Numbered from the stretch's first letter, positions 1 to 8,874 are shown. The stretch is DNA of 64,000 nucleotides from Aestuariibaculum lutulentum (GCF_032926325.1 NZ_CP136709.1:2884501-2948500), one strand, 5' to 3'. Made by a program: numbers and translations. Notes: generated by a model from the letters alone, not told the origin.

Positions 1-549
1 TTGATCCCTTAAAGCCTTTAAAGCCTTGGTTATGTGAGATTCGACGGTTTTTAAACTAATCTCCAATTCATCGGCAATTTCCTGATTTTTTTTGTTATCG
101 AATCGCTTCTTTAAAAAAATTGCTTTGGTTTTTTCCGGAAGGTTTTCAATAGATTTATATATAATTTGTTCTAATTCAGAGAAGTCCATAGAATCAAAAT
201 TTAACGAGTCTAATACCTCCTGATTTAAAAGCTCTTCCCTTTTGTTTAACGTCTCGTTTTTATATTTTTCTTTAACCTTTTTACTTCTTATCAAATTCAA
301 ACATTTAGATTTTGTGTAGGTGTAAAGAAAGGATTTAATACCTGTTGGAAGGTCTATTTTGTTTTTATTAGACCATAAATTTATGAAGGCTTCCTGAGCG
401 ATATTTTTAGCCTCTTCTTCATCATAAATAAACTGTACACCAAAGCCAACGATACTATTGTAGTATTTATGAAAGAAATACTCAAAAGCAACTTCGTTAC
501 CTCTTTTGAAGGCTTCAAACTGTAATTGCTCGTTTGGTTGTGTGTTCAT
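1..549 (-). CDS. ECF sigma-70 factor, FecI/RpoE type (truncated by window edge)
   Basis: Reading from the ATG at 549, an open frame of 183 codons runs off the left edge. Sigma region 2 is visible early (AFKRGNEVAFEYFFHKYY, then AKNIAQEAFINLWSNK) and region 4 late (LPEKTKAIFLKKRF, then NQEIADELEISLKTVESH, a helix-turn-helix that contacts the -35 region). This is the layout of Bacteroidota FecI-like ECF sigma factors, which often pair with a FecR anti-sigma factor and a TonB receptor. The partner would lie left of the window. Family assignment is firm; the target regulon is unknown. Confidence 0.93.
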   Translation of the reverse strand, partial: MNTQPNEQLQFEAFKRGNEVAFEYFFHKYYNSIVGFGVQFIYDEEEAKNIAQEAFINLWSNKNKIDLPTGIKSFLYTYTKSKCLNLIRSKKVKEKYKNETLNKREELLNQEVLDSLNFDSMDFSELEQIIYKSIENLPEKTKAIFLKKRFDNKKNQEIADELEISLKTVESHITKALKALRDQ

Positions 550-870
550 TTGTTTAAAATTGTCTTTGTGGGAAACTTAACTTAACATCTAATTTTGAGT
601 AGAAAACAAGCTAAAATGCGACTAAAATTACATTTTTTATGTTAATACAAAATTTTTATTAGATAATTTATAACCACGCAAAACAAAAAGAAGATTAAAA
701 ACTTAAATTAATTTGGATTGACCCTAAATAATATTTCGCCTGATTTTCTCTATCTGAGCTTGCAATAAAAAACAGGACAAATAGCTGAATAACCAACTTT
801 GTTAGTTCCTAGTGTTTTTTATTTTTTGTATCTTGAATTAATAGATATAGTTAGAATTATGATAAGGATA
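550..870. other. Divergent intergenic region
   Basis: AT-rich spacer between the leftward sigma factor and the rightward lipoprotein gene, so it must hold both promoters. I see no convincing TTTG-N19-TAnnTTTG promoter and no strong hairpin. Confidence 0.5.
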
Positions 871-1260
871 ATGAAAACATATAAAGAGCAAAGCAAATCG
901 ATTAAATTGCTTTTTTTCGCCTTTATCATGCTACTTCAGGGGTGCTCTGTTTATAGATCAAATCCAACAACAATAGAGCATGTCATTAGGAATGAATCTG
1001 AAGTAAAGATGGTATTTAAAAATAATAAAACTGAAAAATTTAAGAAAATTATTATTGAAGAAGGTAACTATTATGGTGTAACGATAATCAACGGCGAAAC
1101 AATTAAACATCCCTTGGACCAAAACGAAATTTTGGTAGTGAAAGAGAAAAATAAATCATTATCAACTATTCTTGGTATAGGAATTCCGGTGGTTGTTTTA
1201 GGTACTATTTTTGTGCTGGTCGGAGAGAATAACTCATATGACTTCTTTTTTCAGATGTAG
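871..1260 (+). CDS. Small putative lipoprotein
   Basis: The open frame begins at 799, but the ATG at 871 gives a clean lipoprotein signal: MKTYKEQSKS, a hydrophobic stretch LLFFAFIMLL, then lipobox LQGC (Cys about residue 25). The mature part of about 105 residues is lysine-rich and polar, with a second hydrophobic stretch near the C-terminus (TILGIGIPVVVLGTIFVLVG) that could anchor it in the membrane. I do not recognise a family. The start choice is inferred from the signal peptide. Confidence 0.7.
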   Translation: MKTYKEQSKSIKLLFFAFIMLLQGCSVYRSNPTTIEHVIRNESEVKMVFKNNKTEKFKKIIIEEGNYYGVTIINGETIKHPLDQNEILVVKEKNKSLSTILGIGIPVVVLGTIFVLVGENNSYDFFFQM

Positions 1261-1386
1261 TAATATTTGTCTGTTTTTTTGTTACAATTTCATTACTTAC
1301 CTTTTTATTTTCCCTCCCCCTTAATTTGTATAATACCATTTTTGAATAGTATATTTTTCGTAAATTCATGTAATAATTAATTACTC

Positions 1387-2124
1387 ATGTGTTTCCATAC
1401 GGCTCAACTCAAAAAAGTTAAGGATTTAGAACGCAAGTATAACGTTAAAATTAGCGATGAAAACTGGGAGAAATACTTTGACGAACCTAGATACCATTTA
1501 AATGGTTTTTCGCATCCTAATATGTTAGTTATTCCGCAGCAAAGATCTGATGTTCTTGCACCAGGCGTTTGGGGTATAGTTCCCAATTATAAAAGCCCAG
1601 AGGAAATTAAACCTTATTATAAGGAAGCTGTAAAATATGGTTCAGGACTAAATGCACAATCCGAAAAGCTTTTCAGTCATTTTATGTATCGTGAATCTGT
1701 AATGACACAGCGATGCATAATTCCAGTAGATGGCTTTTTTGAACCACATGAACACAACAAGAAAAAATACCCTTTCTACATTAAAGAAAAAGAAGATAAA
1801 GGTTTGGCTTTGGCAGGTATATATACCGTTATTGGGACGTATATCACCTTTAGTATCTTAACTAAAAAGGCCTCCCCGCTATTTGAAAAGATACATAATC
1901 TTAAAAAGAGACAACCTGTAATTTTAAGTTCTGACAATGTAGACCACTGGCTTTCTGAAAGTCTTAATGAAGAGGATGTAAAAGAATTGGTTAATCTTAA
2001 TTTTCCTGAAGAACAGTTGGATGCCTATACGGTTAGCAAAGATTTGTTTAGCCCTAAGATTGATAGTAATACTCAAACTATTTTAGAAAAAGTTGAATTT
2101 GATGGATTAGAACGAATGTTTTAA
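1387..2124 (+). CDS. yedK: SOS response-associated peptidase / abasic-site crosslinking protein (YedK/HMCES family)
   Basis: SRAP-domain protein of 245 residues. The start is fixed by the catalytic Cys2, exposed after Met removal (MCFHTAQ). The other family landmarks are present: Asn89 in GLNAQSE, Glu119 in PVDGFFEPHE, and His170 just before KKRQPVIL. The family forms a stable thiazolidine crosslink with abasic sites in single-stranded DNA and shields them from error-prone repair. Its rightward neighbours look unrelated, and no LexA-type box is obvious. Confidence 0.95.
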   Translation: MCFHTAQLKKVKDLERKYNVKISDENWEKYFDEPRYHLNGFSHPNMLVIPQQRSDVLAPGVWGIVPNYKSPEEIKPYYKEAVKYGSGLNAQSEKLFSHFMYRESVMTQRCIIPVDGFFEPHEHNKKKYPFYIKEKEDKGLALAGIYTVIGTYITFSILTKKASPLFEKIHNLKKRQPVILSSDNVDHWLSESLNEEDVKELVNLNFPEEQLDAYTVSKDLFSPKIDSNTQTILEKVEFDGLERMF

Positions 2125-2460
2125 TGAAGTTGTGTATGGTTAGCTTGAGTCGATATGCCTTTAAAATAGCTAAAAAACGTGAATTAAAGTGAAATTCGTC
2201 AGAATTTAGCGATGCACAATGCACCAGCAAATTAATAATACACGTTTTTATAAAACGTTTTTTACTCAATTGTTATTAATTCCGATTCGTTTTTCAATTG
2301 TCCAAAATTTATTGGTTATCATGTGGAAGTGACCATCCCTTAAAGGCATCATTTTCTGTTTGCCGTTCTGTTTGTATTTTTTCTCTTTTACTTTTTTCAT
2401 TTTCAAAACATAAAACTTTCAAAAAATCTAAACTATATTTGATAAAAGAAACTTTTTTGT
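2125..2460. other. Intergenic region, no gene seen
   Basis: AT-rich spacer of 336 bases. Only short out-of-context frames occur. A TATATTTG box at 2434-2441 matches the Bacteroidota -7 element 20 bases before the next gene, but no clear TTG -33 element accompanies it. Confidence 0.45.
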
Positions 2461-3021
2461 GTGAGCATTCTTAAATCCATTCGAGAAAAGGAAGGTTATA
2501 CCCAGACTGATTTAGCCAACCAAACTGGACTGTCTTTGCGAACTATTCAGCGTTTAGAAAGTACAAATAAAGTACCTAAAGGTTACACCTTAAACGTTCT
2601 GGCAGAAGAATTCAATATGGAACCATCAGCTTTACAGGCTAAATATGTAAAAAGCAAACTTTCAAGGGATTCTGAAATTACAACAATCAAGATGATAAAC
2701 TTATCGGTTTTATCCTTTATTGGAATTCCATTCGGAAATCTAATTTTACCTATCATTATATGGAGGAATAACCGTGATTCAAAATTCGTAGATGAAATAG
2801 GCCGTCGAGTTGTTAATTTTCAAATTTTGTTCACATTGTTCCTGTGTTTATTACTCATCTTATTGCCATTTACCGTTGCAAAACTATTACCAAATATTCC
2901 AATCATGTTGATTGTATTGCTAATTGCTTACCTTTTTAATATTGCTGTAATCATCCGTACTGCCATAAAGATTCAACATCAGGACTTCGATTTTTTAAAC
3001 GGTCCTTTTCGTCTTATTTAG
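2461..3021 (+). CDS. XRE-family HTH protein with C-terminal DUF4870 membrane domain
   Basis: Starts at GTG. Residues 4-57 form an XRE helix-turn-helix (IREKEGYTQTDLANQTGLS, then RTIQRLES). Residues about 75-175 form a DUF4870-like membrane domain (ILPIIIWRNN, then RRVVNFQILF) with three or four hydrophobic segments. The architecture suggests a membrane-tethered transcriptional regulator. Such fusions are common in Flavobacteriia, but their ligands and targets are unknown. The GTG start is chosen because it sits directly before the HTH and no in-frame ATG is nearby. Confidence 0.88.
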   Translation: MSILKSIREKEGYTQTDLANQTGLSLRTIQRLESTNKVPKGYTLNVLAEEFNMEPSALQAKYVKSKLSRDSEITTIKMINLSVLSFIGIPFGNLILPIIIWRNNRDSKFVDEIGRRVVNFQILFTLFLCLLLILLPFTVAKLLPNIPIMLIVLLIAYLFNIAVIIRTAIKIQHQDFDFLNGPFRLI

Positions 3022-3139
3022 ACCTAAAACTAAAAATGTCATAAAAATGGCGGCATGAAACCCCCTTATTTTACTGGGATTCCTTATTTCTTTGCATCAT
3101 GAAATTATTCTAAATGTTTATTCAAAATTTCAATGTATC

Positions 3140-4129
3140 ATGAAAAAAATTATCGGTTACAGTATTTTAGGCTTTATAGGTCTTGCATTAATTTTTAGTA
3201 TTTTCGGTATTAGAAAATTCAATAACAAATATTTTAAAGAACGTCCGGCCTATTTAGAACTTAGTCATGAATCTCAAACCATGGATTTTAAATGGACACA
3301 TTCGAAGGTGGATGAAGGACATATTGAATATCAGTCAGGTCTTTTAATACCTGTGCAGATTGACAGCCTTCAACACAATCTTAATATGCAATTTGATACC
3401 GGCGCACCAGATTCTTTTTTCTATGAAAAAGATCTTATTTCATTGAGAAATTTGGGCTATAATATTGAGGAAGTTCAGAAAGATGGATTCCGATTTGTGA
3501 AGGACCTAAAATTAAAATTAGGCGGTAAGCCTGTTACCTTATCAATGGTGAAAATCTATCCGAATTATGGGAATACCTTTTCGGCTGAAAATAACCCAGA
3601 AACCAATATTATTATTGGGACTATTGGAAGTGATATTCTGGTAGATAGAGTTACATCAATTGATTTTAAAAACAAGACCATACAGTTTTTTGAAAATCGT
3701 CCTGAATGGATGCAGGATCTCAAGGGGTTCAAAACTTTTGATTTCCCAGGGCGTCGTATAATGCTACCAGCTATCGTTGATGGAAAGGAGTATGAGTTTT
3801 TGTACGATTCCGGATGTTCAGCCTTTGGTTTAATCACGACCAAAAACCGTTTTGAAAAATATACTGATATAGCAACTCCTGTAGAAAGTTTTGGAGCTAA
3901 GAGTTGGAACGATAAAATCTACATTAACAGTAAAGCAAGTGATTATCCGCTTACCATTGGAGGTGCTCAACTACGTATGAATAGAGTTTCGTGCGTAGAT
4001 ATGTATGCTTTTCTACAGCCTTTAGTAACTCCATTTACCCGAATTGGTGGTTGGATGGGTAACCAAGCTATAAATGAGAGTCACCTTATTCTTGACACAA
4101 AAACTAAAGAATTTTTGATCACAATTTAG
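3140..4129 (+). CDS. Membrane-anchored retropepsin-like aspartic protease
   Basis: The frame is open from 3092, but the ATG at 3140 gives the N-terminal anchor MKKIIGYSILGFIGLALIFS. The body holds two aspartic-protease half-sites, FDTGAPDSFF (Asp about 86) and YDSGCSAFGL (Asp about 223), each followed by a hydrophobic glycine motif (IIIGTIGSDIL and RIGGWMGNQAI). That matches a single-chain, two-lobed fold of about 329 residues exposed outside the inner membrane. The substrate is unknown. It stands alone on the plus strand. Confidence 0.82.
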   Translation: MKKIIGYSILGFIGLALIFSIFGIRKFNNKYFKERPAYLELSHESQTMDFKWTHSKVDEGHIEYQSGLLIPVQIDSLQHNLNMQFDTGAPDSFFYEKDLISLRNLGYNIEEVQKDGFRFVKDLKLKLGGKPVTLSMVKIYPNYGNTFSAENNPETNIIIGTIGSDILVDRVTSIDFKNKTIQFFENRPEWMQDLKGFKTFDFPGRRIMLPAIVDGKEYEFLYDSGCSAFGLITTKNRFEKYTDIATPVESFGAKSWNDKIYINSKASDYPLTIGGAQLRMNRVSCVDMYAFLQPLVTPFTRIGGWMGNQAINESHLILDTKTKEFLITI

Positions 4130-4144
4130 GTGATTGATTTGATT

Positions 4145-4205
4145 GTAACCGATCCAGATGCCTTAGCCCTTCATGGCTTGCCATGAACCTGAGGTTTCTG
4201 GTTAC
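4145..4205. repeat. Imperfect cruciform-forming palindrome
   Basis: GTAACC at 4145 pairs with GGTTAC at 4200-4205. CCAGA pairs with TCTGG inside it, and a perfect TTCATGGC/GCCATGAA hairpin (4170-4187) forms the core. It follows the stop at 4129 by 15 bases and could be a terminator, a REP-like element, or the outer edge of the older island remnant. It lacks a T-run. Confidence 0.6.
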
Positions 4206-4323
4206 CGGTTAAGGAAATACCTTCATTCTAATTTTATGTAATTATTTTGTTTAGAGTATTTAACTTCTAATAAGAAAGCATCTGTTTTGACTCCAAGTAA
4301 GACAAGCTAGATTCCTAAATTAC

Positions 4324-4659
4324 CTATGTAAATTGGGATATTTTGTCTTTGAAAGGGTTATAACCTAGTTTTAGAAGTTTTATTAACGTCTTTCTGTAAA
4401 TCGTTAAGGCCTCCATGCGTGCTTCTTTGGTTTTGTATTTATTGACATCGCCATAGAAGGGTGTAACACGTTTTAATTTTCCTGTTTTTGGATTTCTAAA
4501 CGAAAAATAAACGTACCAACGCTTGCCTAAATTTCCGTTAACTGTGTAGATTTTTGGGGTTGAAAACTGGGGTCTTTTACTCAAATCGTGTTCCAAATCG
4601 TGTTCAAAAACGTGTTCACTTTTGAAATCAAATGTAAGAAATTCATTTAGATAAGACAT
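4324..4659 (-). pseudogene. Truncated tyrosine integrase (N-terminal fragment of a second tRNA-Met island)
   Basis: This 111-residue frame matches the N-terminus of the full integrase at 43203-44531. From about residue 34 the two are nearly identical (PKIYT-NG-LGKRWYVYFSFR, then TGKLKRVTPFYGDVNKYKTK), ending at GYNPF. After that the frame runs into an unrelated tail and stop, so the core-binding and catalytic domains are missing. Its position relative to the partial tRNA copy mirrors that of the intact integrase and tRNA. I read it as the relic of an earlier element inserted at the same site. The remnant is probably inactive. Confidence 0.85.
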
Positions 4660-4665
4660 AAAAAA

Positions 4666-4690
4666 AACGGTTTATAAAACCTAAACCGTT
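4666..4690 (-). terminator. Hairpin behind the partial tRNA copy
   Basis: AACGGTTTA (4666-4674) pairs with TAAACCGTT (4682-4690). On the minus strand it is followed by a T-run. It is the counterpart of the terminator after the intact tRNA-Met and part of the duplicated end. Confidence 0.65.
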
Positions 4691-4695
4691 AATTG

Positions 4696-4755
4696 TGAAT
4701 TGATTACATTTTGTAGCGAGAGCGGGGCACGATCCCGCGACCTCCGGGTTATGAA
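4696..4755 (-). repeat. Left island attachment repeat (3' end of tRNA-Met)
   Basis: Sixty bases identical to 44568-44627. Of these, 4714-4755 are the last 42 bases of tRNA-Met, from the anticodon loop to the discriminator base. Immediately beyond, the sequence departs from the tRNA (CTCAGTAC instead of TCCGACGC), so this is an att-site copy and not a working tRNA. It marks the far end of the integrated element. Confidence 0.92.
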
Positions 4756-4886
4756 CTCAGTACAAGCGTTTTTAAAAACGTATTTACTGGGGTTCCCAAG
4801 CTATATTCTTATTAAATCGTATGCAAAACCGTATTCAGATTTAACCTCTGGGGTTAATAAATAATTTTAAGACAATTTAAGAAAAA
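4756..4886. other. Spacer between left att repeat and last cassette site
   Basis: No gene. Contains phrases resembling the integrase 5' region (ATCGTATGCAAAACCGTATTC, here in part), so it is probably scrambled island-end DNA. Confidence 0.4.
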
Positions 4887-5017
4887 ATGATTCCGTTTCG
4901 TAGAAATTTTCAAAAATTTCGAAGTAGGAATCGGTGGCTAACTTAGTATGCCAAAAATTCTCTTAAACAACCTTTTTACCGATGTAAAATCCGAAGCAAT
5001 GAACTATAGCCAGTGTT
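4887..5017 (-). repeat. attC-like site C1 (degenerate, array end)
   Basis: Family B. The right half is intact (AAGCAATGAACTATAGCC, then GTT at 5015), but the left AACGGTT arm is missing and the centre is altered. It resembles C12 in the ATTCCG...GGAATCG part. As the terminal site it is probably inactive. Confidence 0.65.
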
Positions 5018-5032
5018 GGCAAACGTTTTTTT

Positions 5033-5881
5033 TTAATAGTATTCAATATCATATATTACAGTATCTCCAGAAAAATCTGCATTAACATTTGTCGGATAAT
5101 TTTCACTGTCATATGTGTAAGAGAATGTGGTTGTTCCACCACTTACTTCGGTTATTGATGTCATATTGTTTTTTAGAAAAGGAAAACTGTAACCTTCAAA
5201 TCCGCCTATGTAAATTCCATCAAATTCCCAAAAGAACTCAATAAATCGCTCAATATAAATGGATTCCAATTGTCCATAAAACGGGTTTATTTTGTCATCG
5301 TATTGTATTGTGAATTCTATTAGCAGATTGTCTGAATTGTCATATGATTGTGCGGAAACCAAATTTCCATTAGAATCATACCCAAAGTTTGTATATTGAT
5401 TGCTTTCGCTCAATTTGATTATCAATCCATTATTGTCGAGTTCTAATTCCGCTTGGGAATTTGTATTTCCCTCAATTAGCCCAGTCAAATTAATAGAATT
5501 ACCATTGTATGTTATGGTTACATCTTCACTATTTGCAGAGTAACTTGATAGAAGTCCGTTTGAATTATATTTGTAAGTATAGGTGTCACTATATGATGAC
5601 GAACCTGTTTCTTGGTAACTCCATTCGGTTAATCTGTTTTCCGAGTCGTAAGTGAAATCAGAATTATATCCAAAATTGTTGTAGGTTCCATTGAAAGTCG
5701 AAATCAGGTCGTTGCTGTTGTATATGTAGTTTACTTTTCTAGTTTCAGAGATTTTTTCGGTTTTAACTAGTTTGCTTGTTGTAGGTTCGGGTTCTGGGTT
5801 GTTAGAATTATCGTTAGATGAACAAGAAAATAGTATTAAGTTAAGTGAAATTAGGGGCAGAATTAAGTTTATTTTTTTCAT
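5033..5881 (-). CDS. Cassette 1: lipoprotein with YD-like repeats
   Basis: A 282-residue protein with a signal peptide and lipobox LFSC (Cys20), then a Ser/Asn/Pro-rich linker. Short beta-strand repeats follow (FTYDSENRLTEW, YKYNSNGLLSSY, FGYDSNGNLVSAQ) that resemble the YD repeats of RHS-type proteins. It probably sits on the outer-membrane surface as a small beta-structured lipoprotein. It is the last cassette of the array, far from the recombinase, next to the decayed site C1. Its 5' end flank pairs only imperfectly with its 3' flank. Function is unknown. Confidence 0.82.
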   Translation of the reverse strand: MKKINLILPLISLNLILFSCSSNDNSNNPEPEPTTSKLVKTEKISETRKVNYIYNSNDLISTFNGTYNNFGYNSDFTYDSENRLTEWSYQETGSSSYSDTYTYKYNSNGLLSSYSANSEDVTITYNGNSINLTGLIEGNTNSQAELELDNNGLIIKLSESNQYTNFGYDSNGNLVSAQSYDNSDNLLIEFTIQYDDKINPFYGQLESIYIERFIEFFWEFDGIYIGGFEGYSFPFLKNNMTSITEVSGGTTTFSYTYDSENYPTNVNADFSGDTVIYDIEYY

Positions 5882-5916
5882 AAATTTTGTTTCAAATGTT
5901 TTTTAATAGTTTGTTT

Positions 5917-6028
5917 AACAGTAGGTTAGGGTTTAATATGCATTAATATTCGGTTTTGCACTGGCGTTAGTAATTCCGAGTGGATTCGGACGTAGTCGAA
6001 TCCGCCGTAATTGTGGTTATATGGTGTT
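5917..6028 (-). repeat. attC-like site C2 (partly degenerate)
   Basis: Family A: AATTCCGAGTGGATTCGG hairpin and right arm are intact, but the left arm reads AACAGTAGG instead of AACGGTTyG. The downstream flank GTTGTGTG pairs with CACACAAC of C3. Confidence 0.75.
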
Positions 6029-6040
6029 GTGTGGCGTTTT

Positions 6041-6736
6041 TTATTTTATTATCCAATTAATTTCGCTTATCAAATATTTTCCATTTTCTTTTATCACAGT
6101 AACTTTTAGTTTATCATTACCAAAATATTTTTGTCCATTTTTATCACTCATAAATAGCGATAAAAACACAGTCCAATAGTCATTTTCTTTATTTAATTCA
6201 ACGATATCAACTCCATCAGTTATATCTTGACTATTGGTCCAATATAGATAATCGTCACAGTTTTCTGGAATTACACCAATGTATTCACTCCACTTCATGT
6301 TGGAAATAGTTTCAGCACATAGTTTGGTTCTTTCTTTTTCTTTATCCAAAAATGAATTTGAAATTGTACCTAATTTTCTTAGTTCCTTAAAATATGGTTC
6401 ATAATTTACAATGCAACTATCATTTTTTCCTTCTGTAACCTCAAAATCTGTAGGTATTTCAGGATTATGTTCATTTGTATTTTTAATGTACCATCTATGG
6501 AATGAAATTCCAACTTCTGCTATTTCTTTTTCTAAATCAGTAAAAATTAATTTAGGTTTTATTGGTTCTATAATTGAATCAATGTTTTCTTCTTTATTTA
6601 CTATTATTTTTTTTTCTTCGTTAACTCTGTTTTCAATTTCAGTGGATTCCTGTTCTTTTTGAAGTGTTTTATTTTTGTTTTCGGAATTATTACAAGACAA
6701 AATTCCAAGAACTATGATTAGTATAAATATTTTTCT
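6041..6736 (-). CDS. Cassette 2: lipoprotein, possibly DUF3828-like
   Basis: The ATG at 6736 is preferred over an upstream start because it begins the signal MRKIFILIIVLGILSC (lipobox LSC, Cys16). The mature protein of about 215 residues is lysine- and glutamate-rich near the start and then has a globular part (FHRWYIKNTNEHNP, DYLYWTNSQDI, then KLKVTVIKENGKYLI). This loosely recalls DUF3828 proteins, with low certainty. A single-gene cassette. Confidence 0.78.
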   Translation of the reverse strand, partial: RKIFILIIVLGILSCNNSENKNKTLQKEQESTEIENRVNEEKKIIVNKEENIDSIIEPIKPKLIFTDLEKEIAEVGISFHRWYIKNTNEHNPEIPTDFEVTEGKNDSCIVNYEPYFKELRKLGTISNSFLDKEKERTKLCAETISNMKWSEYIGVIPENCDDYLYWTNSQDITDGVDIVELNKENDYWTVFLSLFMSDKNGQKYFGNDKLKVTVIKENGKYLISEINWIIK

Positions 6737-6760
6737 CATAGGTTTTTTCAAATGACACAC

Positions 6761-6885
6761 AACGGTTTGTGTATAGTTTCGTTGCGTGAAAATCCGCTAG
6801 GATTTTCGTGTTAAGAAACTAAGATAGCAAAGTTGCGAGGATTTTCCGAGAGGAAAATCGGAAGCAATGAATTATAAACATTGTT
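6761..6885 (-). repeat. attC-like site C3
   Basis: Family B, 125 bp. Inner stem GATTTTCCGAGAGGAAAATC. Flank GTTGTACACA pairs with TGTGTACAAC at C4. Confidence 0.88.
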
Positions 6886-6897
6886 GTACACAGTTAT

Positions 6898-7404
6898 TTA
6901 ACATCCGCAATAAATGTCAATAATCCATTTGTTGATATTGTATTTTAATTCGTAATGGCATCCAGCGCCTCCTCCGATTGGTCCATAGGTGTTTTTATTC
7001 TCATACCATTCATTCTCTATTTCCGTTAAATCAGCGTCATATATTTTTTCTATCCAAACCTTGACTTCTTTTTCCGAAATTTTAGGTAATTCCAAGCTCA
7101 TAGAAATTCCGCCAGCTTCTCTACAATTTTCCGTTGTAAATTTTATTCCGTATTCAAAAGTTTGTTCAAAAGCACAAATAGGAAATTCACCATAATCAAC
7201 TTTTTGTACATTGGTTCTTTCAGATGTAGGTCGGTAATTTTGTATTAGATAATGATAAATTATATCCTTACTTTCTTTATCATCTTGGTAGGCAGTTCTT
7301 AAAAGCTTTTTATTTGGCTCAGGAAGATCAAAATTTTGTGAATATGTGGAAACTCCAATTAGCATTAATACTGCTAAAAATACATGTGTTAGTTCGCTTT
7401 TCAT
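6898..7404 (-). CDS. Cassette 3: secreted hypothetical protein
   Basis: The frame extends upstream through the recombination site, but the ATG at 7404 begins a signal peptide (MKSELTHVFLAVLMLIGVST, then YSQ). The mature part of about 145 residues has several cysteines, including a CGC end, and a SMSLELPKISEKEVKVWI stretch. No family recognised. Likely periplasmic or surface-located. Confidence 0.78.
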   Translation of the reverse strand: MKSELTHVFLAVLMLIGVSTYSQNFDLPEPNKKLLRTAYQDDKESKDIIYHYLIQNYRPTSERTNVQKVDYGEFPICAFEQTFEYGIKFTTENCREAGGISMSLELPKISEKEVKVWIEKIYDADLTEIENEWYENKNTYGPIGGGAGCHYELKYNINKWIIDIYCGC

Positions 7405-7414
7405 AATTGTGTAC

Positions 7415-7536
7415 AACGGTTCGGCTAAGGTTTCGTTGCGTGGGTTTGGTACTAATTTAGTAAATAAAACTGGGCAAAGTTTAGAGGCGAGGATTTTCCG
7501 AAGGAAAATCAGAAGCAATGAACTTTAGCCATTGTT
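7415..7536 (-). repeat. attC-like site C4
   Basis: Family B, 122 bp, with a GGATTTTCCGAAGGAAAATC inner stem. Flank GTTGGCATTA pairs with TAATGCCAAC at C5. Confidence 0.88.
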
Positions 7537-7602
7537 GGCATTAGTTTTTTTGTCAAAATTTCTTTAAAAGTTTAATTTTCGTATTTAGAATAAAATTTAA
7601 GA

Positions 7603-8808
7603 TTATAAACGACAATTACCATTAACAAAATCAGTATTATTTAATGGATTGAATCCATTACTGCCTAATGCGATATACTGCCCTTTATAGTCATTATAAA
7701 TATTGACAATCAATTGATGAATACCACATAAGTCCGTTAATGCATTATTCGCACCAATAAAAACAGTTCCATTAACGTAAGGTATTTTATTTAAAGCATC
7801 TAAATTAGTGATAAGACTATTTCCATTAATATTCAAAGTATTACCAACATAATTTACATTTTGTAAACCGTTTATGTCGGTAATTTCATAATTTTGATGA
7901 ATTTGTAATTCATCTTCAACGAATGTGATTTTCTCCAGACCATCAAGGTTGGTCAAAGCAAAATTATTACGTATTAACAGTGAGGTTAAATTTGATTTTA
8001 AATTTCTCAATCCAAATATGCTTTTTAAATAAAAATTTTGTGTAATGTCTACTCTAGAGGTGTATTCGAGATTTTCTAAGCCGTCGATTTCAATTAGCGC
8101 ACTTTTTTCTCCATCATTACTAAAAAAAAATAAACTTTCTACTGAAGTTAAACTTTCTAGCCCATCCAAATTTGTTAATAAAGTGTTCTCTGATATTTGA
8201 AAATAGCCTTTAATTGAGGTTAGACTTTGTAAACCGACGAGATTTTTAAGGTAACTTCCTGTTACAGCAAAATTCCCACCAATTTCCACCAATTTATCCA
8301 AACCATCTAGACTAGCCAACAACCTATTTCCACTAACATGCAAATCTCCTTCTATTTTAGTTAAATTTCTCAAGCCTCTTAAATTAGAAAGTGAGTTGTT
8401 ATTATATAATTCAATATTTTTTATTGAAGAAAGATTATGTAGACCATCTATGTTTTTTAAATTTATATTATCATGTAGTTGTAAATCTTCAACAAAATTT
8501 AAACTTTGTAAATCATCTAAGTTGACCAAATTGGAGGAGTTAATAAAAAGTCTACCATTAATGGCTCTAATGTTTTTTAATTTGCTAATATCATTTATTC
8601 CTCCAGTTATTACTAAAGAACCATTGATTACAGTCAAACAATTGCTGTCTAGTGAATTAATTTCATCTTGATTCTCCAATATTAAATTCCCTTCAAAAAT
8701 TTCACTTTTACAATTTGAATTTTCATTATCAGTTCCATTGTCACTTGAACAACCTTTTATTGCATAAAGGATTGTGGAAATTAGTATTAAGGAAATTAGT
8801 TTTTTCAT
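7603..8808 (-). CDS. Cassette 4: receptor-L-domain / leucine-rich-repeat lipoprotein
   Basis: A 401-residue lipoprotein (MKKLISLILISTILYAIKGC, Cys20). From residue 50 to the end it is built of irregular repeats of about 23 residues with the phrase L-LDGLxxLxxIxGxLxIxxN (for example LANLDGLESLTSVESLFFF-type units). These resemble receptor-L/LRR folds found in Bacteroidota surface proteins, which bind other proteins or glycans. It is one of the largest cassette genes in the array. The ligand is unknown. Confidence 0.87.
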   Translation of the reverse strand: MKKLISLILISTILYAIKGCSSDNGTDNENSNCKSEIFEGNLILENQDEINSLDSNCLTVINGSLVITGGINDISKLKNIRAINGRLFINSSNLVNLDDLQSLNFVEDLQLHDNINLKNIDGLHNLSSIKNIELYNNNSLSNLRGLRNLTKIEGDLHVSGNRLLASLDGLDKLVEIGGNFAVTGSYLKNLVGLQSLTSIKGYFQISENTLLTNLDGLESLTSVESLFFFSNDGEKSALIEIDGLENLEYTSRVDITQNFYLKSIFGLRNLKSNLTSLLIRNNFALTNLDGLEKITFVEDELQIHQNYEITDINGLQNVNYVGNTLNINGNSLITNLDALNKIPYVNGTVFIGANNALTDLCGIHQLIVNIYNDYKGQYIALGSNGFNPLNNTDFVNGNCRL

Positions 8809-8874
8809 TTAAAATTTTTAATATGTCTTACTTTACTTTAAAAATGTTATGAGCGTCCATTCAATATTAATGCC

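Noticed and set aside
795..825. Possible extra cassette-site end (TTGTTAGTTCCTAGTGTTTTTTATT) outside the island
   Set aside because: Resembles the right end of C45, but no left arm or stem accompanies it; probably chance in AT-rich DNA.
2078..2269. Minus-strand 63-residue frame overlapping the yedK end
   Set aside because: Overlaps a certain gene, has no start context or domain, and its composition is that of AT-rich spacer.
4714..4755. Second tRNA-Met gene
   Set aside because: Only the 3' 42 bases match; the acceptor 5' side and D-arm are absent, so it is an attachment-site copy.
7405..7518. Longer N-terminus for the cassette 3 gene, and likewise for cassettes 5, 8 and 42
   Set aside because: The extra residues are site sequence in frame. 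A signal peptide or the first ATG inside the cassette marks the proper start.
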